Positions 33,038 to 41,817 of a DNA stretch of 64,000 bases are shown piece after piece. The stretch is taken from contig NZ_JAFCJZ010000024.1 in assembly GCF_018130765.1 (NCBI RefSeq), positions 62,001 to 126,000 on the forward strand, written 5' to 3'. The translations under genes were made by a program, and so were the position numbers. Source of the DNA: Bradyrhizobium iriomotense. Lineage in GTDB: Bacteria > Pseudomonadota > Alphaproteobacteria > Rhizobiales > Xanthobacteraceae. Position 1 is the first letter of the stretch. Each line of letters starts with the position of its first letter. Below the pieces are notes generated by a model that saw only the letters and a list, made by a program, of their open reading frames with translations, had not been told where the DNA came from and did no database searches.

Positions 33038-34089
33038 GCGATCCCAAGGCCAGCCGCATGGTCTCGCCCGAGCGCCGCAGTGATGATGTCGGCGACACCG
33101 CGCTGCGTCCGCAATCGTTGTCCGATTTCGTCGGCCAGCAGCAGGCGCGCAAGAATCTCTCGATCTTCATCGAGGCGGCGCGCAAGCGCGGCGAGGCGCT
33201 GGATCACGTGTTGTTCGTCGGTCCCCCTGGCCTGGGCAAGACCACGCTGGCGCAGATCGTGGCCAAGGAACTCGGCGTCGGCTTTCGCGCCACATCGGGC
33301 CCGGTGATCGCCAAGGCCGGTGATCTCGCAGCACTTCTCACCAATCTCGAAGAACGCGACGTACTCTTCATCGACGAGATTCATCGCCTGAGCCCGGCCG
33401 TGGAAGAGGTGCTCTATCCCGCGATGGAGGATTTCCAGCTCGACCTCATCATCGGCGAGGGTCCGGCGGCGCGCTCGGTGAAGATCGAGCTGTCGAAATT
33501 CACCCTCGTCGGCGCCACCACGCGCGCAGGCCTGCTCACCAATCCCCTGCGCGACCGCTTCGGCATTCCGGTCCGGCTCAATTTCTACACGATCGAGGAG
33601 CTCGAGAGCATCGTCAGTCGCGGCGCGCGCGTGCTCAATGTCGGCATGAGCGCGGACGGCGCCAACGAGATCGCGCGCCGCGCCCGCGGCACGCCGCGTA
33701 TCGCCGGGCGCCTGCTCCGTCGCGTGCGCGATTTCGCCTCGGCGGCGAATGCCGATACGATCGATCGCAAGATCGCCGACCATGCGCTGAGCGCGCTCGA
33801 GGTCGACGCCGCGGGCCTGGATGCGATGGACCGCCGCTATCTCTCGACCATCGCGCTCAACTATGGCGGTGGTCCCGTCGGCGTCGAGACGATGGCTGCG
33901 GCGCTGTCCGAGCCGCGCGATGCGATCGAGGACATCATCGAGCCCTATCTGATCCAGTGCGGCTATCTCCAGCGCACCCCGCGCGGCCGGCTGCTCACCT
34001 CGCACGCCTTCCGCCATCTCGGCCTCGCCGAGCCCAATCGCGATGCGGCGCAGTTCGGCCTGTTCGGCACCGACGAGAGCGACGACTGA
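33034..34089 (+). CDS. ruvB: Holliday-junction branch migration ATPase RuvB
   Basis: 351 residues with GTG start at 33034. Walker A is GPPGLGKTTLAQ (about residue 63-74), Walker B is FIDEIHRL, and the sensor-1 motif is TTRAGLLTNPLRDRF. The C-terminal winged helix contains RTPRGRLLT. It drives branch migration with RuvA. Last gene of ruvCAB. Confidence 0.98.
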   Translation: MSDPKASRMVSPERRSDDVGDTALRPQSLSDFVGQQQARKNLSIFIEAARKRGEALDHVLFVGPPGLGKTTLAQIVAKELGVGFRATSGPVIAKAGDLAALLTNLEERDVLFIDEIHRLSPAVEEVLYPAMEDFQLDLIIGEGPAARSVKIELSKFTLVGATTRAGLLTNPLRDRFGIPVRLNFYTIEELESIVSRGARVLNVGMSADGANEIARRARGTPRIAGRLLRRVRDFASAANADTIDRKIADHALSALEVDAAGLDAMDRRYLSTIALNYGGGPVGVETMAAALSEPRDAIEDIIEPYLIQCGYLQRTPRGRLLTSHAFRHLGLAEPNRDAAQFGLFGTDESDD

Positions 34090-34182
34090 TCGCCGCAGCC
34101 GGTGAACCCGGCGCTTTCATTCCATCACTAATCCGAACGCGCGGCGAACGGGATCGCCGCTGATGGATTGGAGTGGGAAGGA

Positions 34183-35052
34183 ATGGCGCCAGCGGACAAT
34201 ACCGGATTGCTCGAGACCGTTGCGGCGGCACCGCAGCTGCGCACGCCCGACCAGACCGAGGCATTCCTCGATTCCCTGCCGATCAGTGAGCTGGCGTCGA
34301 TGTGGTGCGCGCTTCAGCGCGTCAGCCGGCGCGACCAGGCCGGCAGCATCTGGGCCATCAAGCTCTATTTCGACCATCTGCCGCATCGCCTGCCGCAGAC
34401 AGCGCTCGATCTGGTGCTGGAGGTGCTGAAGACGGAGGCCGACAAGCCGACGGTGATGCAGCTCAACGACAAGTTCCTGCTGGCGCTGCTCTATGCGCAC
34501 GGCCCGGACGTGATCGCGCAGATCGAGCGCGAAGCCGCGCACAATGACCGGCTGCGCTGGCTGCTCGGCGGCGTGCATGGTGATCCCGACGACCCCCTGA
34601 TGCCCCGCATTGCGCGCGTTGCCGACAGCGAGGCCTGGCAGGCCGACCATCTGGCGCAGCGCACGCCGCGCGAGCCGCTCGATTGCGCCAGCATGTCGGT
34701 CACAGATCTCGCCCGCGCCTGGGTCGAGCAATATTCGAGGTCAGAGCGCGACCAGGACGACAATCTGTTCACGATGATGGATTACGAGCGCGACCTGCAC
34801 GAGGACGATCCCGACAGGATGATCGACCTGATCCTGGAGATCCTGAAGATCGAGTCCAATCCGGCGCTGCTGTCGCTGCTGGCCGCCGGGCCTCTCGAGG
34901 ACGTGATCAGCGCTGGCACGATCGACCGCATCGAGCATGAGGCGCGGATCAACGAACGTTTTTGTGACCTGCTCGGCGGTGTCTGGTATTACCGGGCGTC
35001 CGACGAGCTGAAGACGCGGCTGGATGCGCTGGTCGGCGAGAGCCGCTGGTAG
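34183..35052 (+). CDS. Protein of two repeated alpha-helical DUF6869-like units, function unknown
   Basis: 289 residues. ATG 34183 is preferred because GGAG lies about 10 bases upstream; a TTG 15 bases earlier is possible. The sequence contains the same pattern twice: (S/T)(E/D)LA..W ... LDLVLEVLKTEAD ... IEREAAHNDRLRWLLGGV in residues about 35-135, and TDLARAWVEQYSRSE ... IDLILEILKIESN ... IEHEARINERFCDLLGGVW in residues about 170-280. This is an internal duplication of a domain like DUF6869. No signal peptide or membrane segment. Its role is unknown; it follows ruvB on the same strand with a 93-base gap. Confidence 0.75.
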   Translation: MAPADNTGLLETVAAAPQLRTPDQTEAFLDSLPISELASMWCALQRVSRRDQAGSIWAIKLYFDHLPHRLPQTALDLVLEVLKTEADKPTVMQLNDKFLLALLYAHGPDVIAQIEREAAHNDRLRWLLGGVHGDPDDPLMPRIARVADSEAWQADHLAQRTPREPLDCASMSVTDLARAWVEQYSRSERDQDDNLFTMMDYERDLHEDDPDRMIDLILEILKIESNPALLSLLAAGPLEDVISAGTIDRIEHEARINERFCDLLGGVWYYRASDELKTRLDALVGESRW

Positions 35053-35057
35053 GTTTT

Positions 35058-35094
35058 GTGCAGGCCTCTGCACGCAGGTGCAGACGGTCTGCAC
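35058..35094. promoter_or_regulatory. Two tandem GTGCAG...CTGCAC palindromes (candidate operator)
   Basis: GTGCAG-GCCT-CTGCAC at 35058-35073 and GTGCAG-ACGGT-CTGCAC at 35078-35094 are two consecutive perfect 6-bp inverted repeats. They are 64-100 bases before the metallophosphoesterase start and just after the preceding gene's stop. Such a doublet could bind two regulator dimers. Confidence 0.5.
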
Positions 35095-35157
35095 GAGCGC
35101 ACCCCAATTCCGCTCCAATCGGACCGCATCAAGAAGCTGCATGACCATCGGGCTTCC

Positions 35158-36075
35158 ATGATCACACGGCGTCACTTCATCCGGTCCATCGGAGCCTTGT
35201 CAGCCCTCGGCGTCTCGAGCGCGGCCTACGGCGTCGGCGTCGAACCGATGCTGCGGCTCCGCGTCACCCGCTATCATCCGACCCCGCGGCAATGGCCGGC
35301 GGATTTTCCGCTGAAGATTGCCGCGATCGCCGACATCCATGCCTGCGATCCCTGGATGTCGCTGGAGCGGATCGAGGGCATCGTCGATCGCACCAACGCG
35401 CTCAAGCCCGACCTCATCGTGCTGCTCGGCGATTATGTCGCCGGCCTTCACCACGTCACGCGCTTCATTCCGTCGAGCGAATGGGCGAGGGTGCTCGCCG
35501 GCCTGAAAGCGCCGCTCGGCGTTCACGCCGTCATGGGTAATCACGACTATTGGGTCGACAGGGCCGTGCAGCAGGCGGGGCATGGGCCGACGGTCGCGCA
35601 CCGCGCTTTGGAGGCGGCTGGCATTCCCGTCTACGAGAACGACGCCGTGCGCCTTACCAAGGACGGCCGTTCGTTCTGGCTCGCCGGGCTCGGCGATCAG
35701 CTCGCCTTCCTGCCGGCGCGCCGCTTCCGCAGCACGGGGCGCTTCGGCGCCGACGACCTGACGGCGACACTCGCCAAGGTCACCGACGATGCGCCCGTAA
35801 TCCTGCTCGCCCATGAGCCCAACATCGCGCCGCGCGTATCCGCGCGCGTCGCGCTGCAATTGTCCGGCCACACCCATGGCGGCCAGGTCCGCCTGCTCGG
35901 CTGGTCGCCGGCGGTTCCGAAGCAGCAGGGCATCCGGCTTGCCTATGGTCACGTCAGGCTGAAATGCGACGTCATCATCTCCGGCGGCCTCGGTTGCAGC
36001 CTCATGCCCGTCCGTGTCGGCGTGCCGCCGGAGATCGTCGAGGTGACGCTGGGGCGGGCACCGGTTGTGTCCTAA
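35158..36075 (+). CDS. Tat-exported metallophosphoesterase (YaeI/LpxG-like)
   Basis: 305 residues from ATG 35158, chosen because it places a Tat signal first (MITRRHFIRSIGALSALGVSSA). Metal motifs are IADIHAC (Asp, His), LLGDYVAG, VMGNHDYW, LAHEPN and LSGHTHGGQVRLLG, all conserved. Related proteins with this layout are membrane- or periplasm-located UDP-diacylglucosamine pyrophosphatases or general phosphodiesterases; a lipid-related substrate is plausible but not shown. It stands between the duplicated-domain unknown and ybgC. Confidence 0.88.
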   Translation: MITRRHFIRSIGALSALGVSSAAYGVGVEPMLRLRVTRYHPTPRQWPADFPLKIAAIADIHACDPWMSLERIEGIVDRTNALKPDLIVLLGDYVAGLHHVTRFIPSSEWARVLAGLKAPLGVHAVMGNHDYWVDRAVQQAGHGPTVAHRALEAAGIPVYENDAVRLTKDGRSFWLAGLGDQLAFLPARRFRSTGRFGADDLTATLAKVTDDAPVILLAHEPNIAPRVSARVALQLSGHTHGGQVRLLGWSPAVPKQQGIRLAYGHVRLKCDVIISGGLGCSLMPVRVGVPPEIVEVTLGRAPVVS

Positions 36076-36142
36076 CACGCTTGCGCGGACCGCGGTTTTT
36101 GCGCAAAACGGGCCGACAGCGACAAGCGAAGAGGCTCGCGAA

Positions 36143-36592
36143 GTGACTGCCCATCTCGACGGCGAGATCCGCGACGGCCGCCACCACATGCAGGTCCGCG
36201 TCTATTACGAGGACACGGATTTCTCCGGCATCGTCTATCACGCCAATTATCTGCGCTACATGGAGCGCGGGCGGACCAATCATCTCAGGCTGATGGGCGC
36301 CGAGCAGCAGGCGCTGTTCGACCAGGTGGAGACGGAAGGCGCGGGCTTTGCCTTCGTCGTGCGCTCGATGCATCTCGATTTCCTCAAGCCCGCGCGGATG
36401 GACGACGTGCTCGACGTCGTGACCTGGCCGATTGCGGTCAAGGGCGCCTCCATCATGCTGGCACAGGAAGTCCGGCGCGGCGAAGACGTTCTGGTGAAAG
36501 CCGAGGTGCGCGTCGCCTTCATCAGCGGCGGCCGCGCCCAGCCGATCCCGAAATCGATCCGCACGCTGATGAAGGCCGATCTGATTTCGTGA
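36143..36592 (+). CDS. ybgC: Tol-Pal-associated acyl-CoA thioesterase YbgC
   Basis: 149 residues from a GTG at 36143 with AGAGG upstream; a longer frame begins inside the preceding gene and is unlikely. The hot-dog-fold catalytic motif is VYYEDTDFSGIVYHANYLRYMERGRT (about residues 20-45), with the Asp and His of the 4-hydroxybenzoyl-CoA-thioesterase class. In many proteobacteria it precedes tolQRAB, but the next gene here is a SnoaL-type protein, so the tol cluster is not adjacent. Confidence 0.92.
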   Translation: MTAHLDGEIRDGRHHMQVRVYYEDTDFSGIVYHANYLRYMERGRTNHLRLMGAEQQALFDQVETEGAGFAFVVRSMHLDFLKPARMDDVLDVVTWPIAVKGASIMLAQEVRRGEDVLVKAEVRVAFISGGRAQPIPKSIRTLMKADLIS

Positions 36593-36670
36593 TCGTTCGA
36601 TAGGCGATGGCCACTCGACTCCGCCGGCTGCGGCGATAGATTGCGGCCTCAATCAATCGATGAGGCCATC

Positions 36671-37138
36671 ATGTCGCGCCCGCCGCTTCCGCCCTTTACC
36701 CGAGAGACCGCCGCGCAGAAGGCCCGCATGGCCGAGGACGCCTGGAATTCACGCGATCCGGTGCGGGTCTCACTCGCCTATACCGAGGACAGCCGCTGGC
36801 GTAACCGCTCCGAGGTGTTTCAGGGCCGCGAGGCCATCGTCGCCTTCCTCACCCGCAAATGGAAGAAGGAGCAGGATTACCGCCTGATCAAGGATTTCTG
36901 GGCCTTCGACGGCAACCGCATCGCCGTGCGCTTCCAGTACGAATGGCACGATGGAAACGGCCAGTGGTATCGCTCCTACGGCAACGAGCAGTGGGAGTTC
37001 GACGAGCACGGCCTGATGAAGCGGCGTGAGGCGTCGATCAACGACATCGCGATTGCGGAGAAGGACCGACGGTTTCACTGGCCGGCGCCCGGGCCGCGGC
37101 CGGCTGATGTGCCGGGGCTGGGGACTGATCCGTTCTGA
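36671..37138 (+). CDS. SnoaL/NTF2-fold protein (DUF1348 family)
   Basis: 155 residues. The family signature runs AEDAWNSRDPVRVSLAYTEDSRWRNR (about residues 21-45), FLTRKWKKEQDYRLIKD and WHDGNGQWYRSYGNEQWEFD. Members are small cone-shaped alpha+beta barrels of unassigned function. ATG 36671 follows a GAGG site. Same strand as ybgC with a 78-base gap; convergent with the next gene. Confidence 0.88.
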   Translation: MSRPPLPPFTRETAAQKARMAEDAWNSRDPVRVSLAYTEDSRWRNRSEVFQGREAIVAFLTRKWKKEQDYRLIKDFWAFDGNRIAVRFQYEWHDGNGQWYRSYGNEQWEFDEHGLMKRREASINDIAIAEKDRRFHWPAPGPRPADVPGLGTDPF

Positions 37139-37168
37139 GGTTTGCGAGATAGCGCAGCGAGCACGCTG

Positions 37169-37311
37169 CACCCTCTCCCCTTGCGGGAGAGGGTGGCTCG
37201 CCGCATAGCGGCGAGACGGGTGAGGGGTCTCTCTCCTCACGAGCAGTCCAGCGAGTGGATAGAACCCCTCATCCGGCGCTTCGCGCCACCTTCTCCCGCA
37301 AGGGGAGAAGG
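37169..37311. repeat. Intergenic mosaic palindrome, copy 5 of 6
   Basis: It is nearly identical to copy 2: CCCTCTCCCCTTGCGGGAGAGGG, a CTCGCCGCATAGCGGCGAG hairpin, GGGTGAGGGGTCTCTCTCC, CCCCTCATCCGGCGCTTCGC and a right arm CCTTCTCCCGCAAGGGGAG. It lies between convergent genes. Confidence 0.9.
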
Positions 37312-37331
37312 AAGAGGAGCGTGCCGCGTAG

Positions 37332-38039
37332 CTAGGTGCGCTTCGCCAAGAATCTCGTGATCGCTCCGCCGAGCTTCGCACTATCCATCGGCTCCGCCAG
37401 CGACGCCCTTGCTGTGGCCACGACGCCCTCCGGCGCCTTGCCGTCGCGCAGTTCGCAGCACACTTGCGCAAATTCCACGTCGAACTCCGGATGCGGCTGC
37501 ACGGTCAGCGTGGCGCCGTTGGCATAGAGCAGGCCGGCATGCGGGGTGAAGTCGGATGAGAGGATCGTCAGCGCATCGCTTGGCGGCTCGATCACCTGGT
37601 CCTGATGCGAGGCGGCGATCGCAACCGCTTCGCCATCGACGACGCCGTTCTCCGGCAGCACCTGATAGACGTGGCGGCCGATGCCCCAGCCCTTCTCGGA
37701 CTTGCGCACGGTGCCGCCGAGTGCCTGCGCGATCAGTTGATGACCAAAGCAGACGCCGACCATCGGTGTCTTGTTCGTGTAGGCCTTGCGGACGAAATCC
37801 TCGAGCGGCTCGATCCAGTCGAGCCCATCATAGACGCCGGCGGCCGCACCTGTGATCAGCACGGCCTCGAGCTTGCCTGGATCGGGAAGCGCGTCGCCAT
37901 TCGGAATGCTGACGACCTCGACTGTCGCGGTCGGATCTTCGCTGCGGACCATGCGCTCGAACATGTCCGGAAACGAGCCGTGCTGCTCGCGATATTTTGG
38001 TGGGACCAGTCCGGTTTCGATGATGGTGATGCGTGCCAT
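37332..38039 (-). CDS. Glutamine amidotransferase-like protein (class I GATase)
   Basis: 235 residues. The nucleophile motif is VGVCFGHQLIAQALGG (Cys about residue 93) and the catalytic His/Glu pair is in TVQPHPEFD (about residue 182-190), so the triad looks complete. No synthase domain is fused. Stand-alone proteins of this type are called GMP-synthase-like or gamma-glutamyl hydrolases (PuuD-like) and often occur in amino-acid catabolic loci. A GGGGGGCAC run precedes the ATG. It lies next to the LysR gene, same strand, 29 bases apart. Confidence 0.88.
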   Translation of the reverse strand: MARITIIETGLVPPKYREQHGSFPDMFERMVRSEDPTATVEVVSIPNGDALPDPGKLEAVLITGAAAGVYDGLDWIEPLEDFVRKAYTNKTPMVGVCFGHQLIAQALGGTVRKSEKGWGIGRHVYQVLPENGVVDGEAVAIAASHQDQVIEPPSDALTILSSDFTPHAGLLYANGATLTVQPHPEFDVEFAQVCCELRDGKAPEGVVATARASLAEPMDSAKLGGAITRFLAKRT

Positions 38040-38068
38040 GTGCCCCCCGGGTTGAAAGGTTGCGAAGC

Positions 38069-38995
38069 CTAGTTGCTTTCTGCCCCATGTTGCTGGTGTG
38101 GCGCTGTAGGCTCCAGCAGCGCGCTTTCCTTGCGAACTTCGTTGAGGAAAGCCTTGGCGAGGCGCGACAGCGGCTCGGCTTCCGACCATAGCATGTAGGC
38201 GACCGCGTGGGTCGTCGGCGTGAACGGCCGGACGACGAGGCCGCTGCCGCCGTTCTGCCGCGGCGAGAAGGGATCGACCACCGCGGCGCCGACGCCGGCG
38301 GCGGCTAGCACGCAGGCCGTGTTGCAGTAGCGAACTTCAACGGTCGGCTGGAATGGCGCGCCGGCACGGGCAAAGCTGTCGCGCACGGCCTCGCCAAGCC
38401 GCGTGCCGCGCTCGAGCCCGATGAAGGGCAGGCCGGAGAGGTCCGCGGCCGAGATCACGGGTCGGTCGGCGAGCGGGTGCTGCGGCGGCAGCACGCAAAC
38501 CATCTCGCCGGTGTGCACGACCTCATGTGCGATGCCGGGATGATGCGTCAGTCCGAGCGCGAAGCCGAGCTCGGCGACGCGGCTGAGCACGCCCTCGATG
38601 ATGCCCTCGTAGCGCCGCACGTCGAAGAACACGCGCGTCTCCGGGCGGCGGCGCAAAAAGCCTGACAGCGCGGAGGGGATGATGCTGTAGGCCAGCGGCG
38701 GGGTCGCGACGATCGCGAGATGCCCGGAGCGGTTCTCGCGCAGATCGCGCACGCGGCTCTCGAGCTTGGCGTGCAGCGCGAAGATCGCCTCGCTCTCCTT
38801 GTAGAGCGCCATCGCTTCCGCGGTCGGAAACAGCCGGTTGTTGACCCGCTCAAACAGCGCAAAGCCCGCCTGCGCTTCCATGATCTTCAGCGCGTTGCTG
38901 ACCGCGGGCTGCGACAGCGCCAGTTCATCTGCCGCCGCCACCGTGGTGCGGTGGCGGATGACGGCGCGGAGGATCTCGAGCTGGCGCAGGTTCAT
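38069..38995 (-). CDS. LysR-family transcription regulator
   Basis: 308 residues. The N-terminal winged helix is MNLRQLEILRAVIRHRTTVAAADEL...SQPAVSNALKIME, followed by the periplasmic-binding-like effector domain (VVVHTGEMVCVLPPQHPLADRP). It is divergent from the carbamoylase operon with a shared 151-base region and is the likely regulator of that operon. The effector is not known. Confidence 0.93.
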   Translation of the reverse strand: MNLRQLEILRAVIRHRTTVAAADELALSQPAVSNALKIMEAQAGFALFERVNNRLFPTAEAMALYKESEAIFALHAKLESRVRDLRENRSGHLAIVATPPLAYSIIPSALSGFLRRRPETRVFFDVRRYEGIIEGVLSRVAELGFALGLTHHPGIAHEVVHTGEMVCVLPPQHPLADRPVISAADLSGLPFIGLERGTRLGEAVRDSFARAGAPFQPTVEVRYCNTACVLAAAGVGAAVVDPFSPRQNGGSGLVVRPFTPTTHAVAYMLWSEAEPLSRLAKAFLNEVRKESALLEPTAPHQQHGAESN

Positions 38996-39010
38996 ATCAC
39001 TGCCGGTTAT
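38996..39010. promoter_or_regulatory. Possible LysR box in the divergent promoter
   Basis: ATCAC-TGCCG-GTTAT is an imperfect dyad with T-N11-A spacing, the common LysR pattern. It touches the LysR start codon. Only the spacing and partial symmetry support it. Confidence 0.3.
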
Positions 39011-39146
39011 ACTCTGGGCCAAAACATCATAGCAGAACGAATTGATTTTGCAGCCCCGCTTATCCGTAATGGCAGCGGATTTGCGCGTTGCATCAATGGG
39101 TTCATTCGCCCATTGAGGCAGCACTGCGCACAGATTGGAGGCAATC

Positions 39147-40103
39147 TTGGTTCGTGTCCTTCGCGCCGCCGCCGCCCAGATGGGGCCGACGCAAAAAGCA
39201 GACTCGCGCCAGCATACGCTGGCGCGGATGCTGGCATTGCTGGAGGAGGCCGCCGGCCGCGGTGCCAGCCTCGTGGTGTTCCCGGAGCTCGCCTTCACCA
39301 CCTTCTTCCCGCGCTGGCTGCTCGAAGGCGCCGCGCTCGACCAGTACTTCGAGCGCGGCATGCCGAACCCGGCGGTGGCAAAGCTGTTCGATCGCGCGCG
39401 TGCGCTGCGCGTCGGCTTCTATGTCGGCTATGCCGAGCTGACGCCCGACGGCCGCCGCTACAATTGCGCCATCCTGGTCGATCGCGACGGCGAGATTCTC
39501 GGCCGCTATCGCAAGGTGCATCTGCCGGGCTCGGTCGAGCCGCGCGAGGGCGCGCGCTACCAGCAGCTCGAGAAACGCTATTTCGAATATGGCGACCTCG
39601 GCTTTCCCGCCTTCCGCGCCGGTTCAGCTTGGGCCCATGCCATCATGGGCATGATGATCTGCAACGATCGCCGCTGGCCGGAATCCTGGCGAGTGCTCGG
39701 CCTGCAGGGCGTCGAGCTCGTCTGCATCGGCTACAATTCGGCGGCCTACGATCCCAATGGCGGCACGACGGAAGACGGAGCCTTGCGCACCTTCCATTCG
39801 ACGCTGGTGACGCAGGCCAACGCCTACATGAATGCGACCTGGGCGATCTCGGTGGCGAAGGCGGGTGAGGAGGACGGCTCCGGGTTGATCGGCGGCTCCT
39901 GCATCGTCGATCCCAACGGGCGCATCGTCGCACAGGCGCAGACGCTGGCTGACGAGGTGATCGTCGCCGACATCGATCTCGATCTCTGTCGCCAGGGCAA
40001 GGACAAGATGTTCAACTTCGCCGCGCACCGGCGGCCGGAGCAATACAGGGTGATCACCGAACGCGCCGGCGTCATCGAGCCGGCCGTTCTCGACGCCGAC
40101 TGA
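39147..40103 (+). CDS. N-carbamoyl-D-amino-acid hydrolase (nitrilase superfamily)
   Basis: 318 residues with TTG start at 39147, chosen because GGAGG lies 5 bases upstream; the frame extends only a few codons further. The Glu-Lys-Cys triad is visible: VVFPELAFTTFF, YRKVHLPGSVEP and MMICNDRRWPESWR (Cys about residue 171). The last motif is the signature of D-carbamoylases. It hydrolyses N-carbamoyl-D-amino acids to D-amino acid, CO2 and ammonia. First gene of a long rightward operon with an amino-acid transporter and racemase-like protein. Confidence 0.92.
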   Translation: MVRVLRAAAAQMGPTQKADSRQHTLARMLALLEEAAGRGASLVVFPELAFTTFFPRWLLEGAALDQYFERGMPNPAVAKLFDRARALRVGFYVGYAELTPDGRRYNCAILVDRDGEILGRYRKVHLPGSVEPREGARYQQLEKRYFEYGDLGFPAFRAGSAWAHAIMGMMICNDRRWPESWRVLGLQGVELVCIGYNSAAYDPNGGTTEDGALRTFHSTLVTQANAYMNATWAISVAKAGEEDGSGLIGGSCIVDPNGRIVAQAQTLADEVIVADIDLDLCRQGKDKMFNFAAHRRPEQYRVITERAGVIEPAVLDAD

Positions 40104-40135
40104 GCAAATGGCACGGCGCTGGCAAAGGAGCTGAC

Positions 40136-40963
40136 ATGACACGCCTCTCATTTTCTCTCGCTGTTGCTGCGCTGGCTGCCGTAACGTCCGCGCAGGCAGC
40201 GGAGCTGCCGGCGGAGATCAAGCAGGCCGGCGCACTGAAACTCACGGTCAACTCCACTTACGCGCCGATGGAATATCGCGATCCCGCGACCAATGAGCTG
40301 GTCGGGCTCGATATCGATCTGGCCAACGAGCTCGCCAAGCGGCTCGGCGGCCTCAAGATCGTCTGGAGCGAGACGCCGTTCGCCGAGTTGATCCCGTCAC
40401 TCCAGACCAAGCGCGCCGATTTCATCATCTCCGGCATCTCGGACCGCGCCTCGCGGCGCGAGACCGCCGATTTCGTCGATTACCTCGCGACCGGCCCGCA
40501 GTTCTTCGTGATGGCGGACAACGTGGCCAAGGAGGCGACCGATCTCTGCGGCAAGAAGGTCGGCACCACCCGCAGCACCAGCTTCCCGGTCGAGATCGAG
40601 AAGTGGAGCAAGCAGAATTGCGAGCCGGCCGGCAAGCCGGCGATCCAGTACGTTCCGGGCGAGAACTCGATCGACGTCCGCAACCAGCTCAAGCAGGGCC
40701 GCATCGACGCCGCCGTGCAGGGCAGCGAGACGCTGCCCTATGCGCAATCCCAGGAGCCCGGCAAATACCGCATCGTCGGTGAGGCCTTCGCCAAAGGCTA
40801 TCAGGGCATCATGTTCCGCAAGGACGATACGGCCTTGCGCGAGGTCGTGACCGAGAAGCTCGCGGCGATGATCGCCGACGGCGCCTACAAGGCCATTCTC
40901 GACAAATGGGGGCTCGACGCCAACGCGGTGGCCCAGCCCATGCTGAACGCGGCGCCGCAATGA
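40136..40963 (+). CDS. Polar amino-acid ABC transporter, substrate-binding protein 1 (family 3)
   Basis: 275 residues. A signal peptide (TRLSFSLAVAALAAVTSAQAA) is followed by the family-3 binding-protein pattern LTVNSTYAPMEYRDPATNELVGLDIDL and FIISGISDRASRRETADFVDYL. It binds an amino acid or related compound in the periplasm. Its stop overlaps the permease start (ATGA). A paralogue is encoded after the ATPase. Confidence 0.93.
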   Translation: MTRLSFSLAVAALAAVTSAQAAELPAEIKQAGALKLTVNSTYAPMEYRDPATNELVGLDIDLANELAKRLGGLKIVWSETPFAELIPSLQTKRADFIISGISDRASRRETADFVDYLATGPQFFVMADNVAKEATDLCGKKVGTTRSTSFPVEIEKWSKQNCEPAGKPAIQYVPGENSIDVRNQLKQGRIDAAVQGSETLPYAQSQEPGKYRIVGEAFAKGYQGIMFRKDDTALREVVTEKLAAMIADGAYKAILDKWGLDANAVAQPMLNAAPQ

Positions 40964-41817
40964 AGCCGGCGCCGGCACTCGCGGAGGGATTTCCCGATCT
41001 GTCGGGCATGCGGATCGCGCGCGAGCCGCACTGGTTTCGCTGGATCAGCGCGGCCCTGATCGTCCTCGTGCTGGCGGCAATCGTGCGCGCGTTTGCGAAC
41101 GGCCAGATCGAGTGGTCCTATGTCAGTCGCTTCCTGACCGTGAAGGTCATCCTCGAAGGCATCGTCAACACCATGGTGATGGCGGTGCTGGCGATGATGC
41201 TCGGCATCTTTCTCGGCATCGTCGTCGCGATCATGCGGCTGTCGCCCAATCCGGTGCTGAAGTCCGTTGCTGCCGGTTACACCTGGCTGTTCCGCGGCAC
41301 GCCGCTGATCCTGCAACTGCTGCTGTGGTTCAACCTCGCGCTGGTGTTTCCGACCATCGGCATCCCCGGCCTTTGGAGTGCGCGCGCTGTCGACGTCATG
41401 ACGCCGTTCCTCGCGGCGCTGCTCGGGCTCGGCATCAACCAGGGCGCCTACACGTCGGAAGTGATGCGCGCCGGCATGCTGTCGGTCGACATCGGACAAT
41501 ATGAGGCTGCGCAGGCGATCGGCATGGGTCGGCTGCGCGCGCTGCGCCGGATCGTGCTGCCGCAGGCGATGCGGGTGGTGATTCCGCCGCTCGGCAACGA
41601 GTTCATCGGCATGGTGAAGGCGACCTCGCTCGCCAGCGTCATCCAGTATCCGGAACTGCTGCACAACGCCGAGAACATCTACTACGCCAACTCCCGCGTC
41701 ATCGAGCTCTTGATCGTCGCCGGGCTCTGGTACCTGCTCGTGGTCTCGATCCTGACCCCGCTGCAGATGTTGCTCGAACGCCGGTTTGCACGCGGCACAT
41801 TGCGGCTCGCGCGATGA
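40960..41817 (+). CDS. Polar amino-acid ABC transporter, permease
   Basis: 285 residues, HisM/GlnP-type. About five transmembrane helices; the EAA loop is YEAAQAIGMGRLRALRRIVLPQA (about residue 180-205). It overlaps its neighbours on both sides by 4 bases. Only one permease gene is present, so it probably forms a homodimer. Confidence 0.93.
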   Translation: MKPAPALAEGFPDLSGMRIAREPHWFRWISAALIVLVLAAIVRAFANGQIEWSYVSRFLTVKVILEGIVNTMVMAVLAMMLGIFLGIVVAIMRLSPNPVLKSVAAGYTWLFRGTPLILQLLLWFNLALVFPTIGIPGLWSARAVDVMTPFLAALLGLGINQGAYTSEVMRAGMLSVDIGQYEAAQAIGMGRLRALRRIVLPQAMRVVIPPLGNEFIGMVKATSLASVIQYPELLHNAENIYYANSRVIELLIVAGLWYLLVVSILTPLQMLLERRFARGTLRLAR

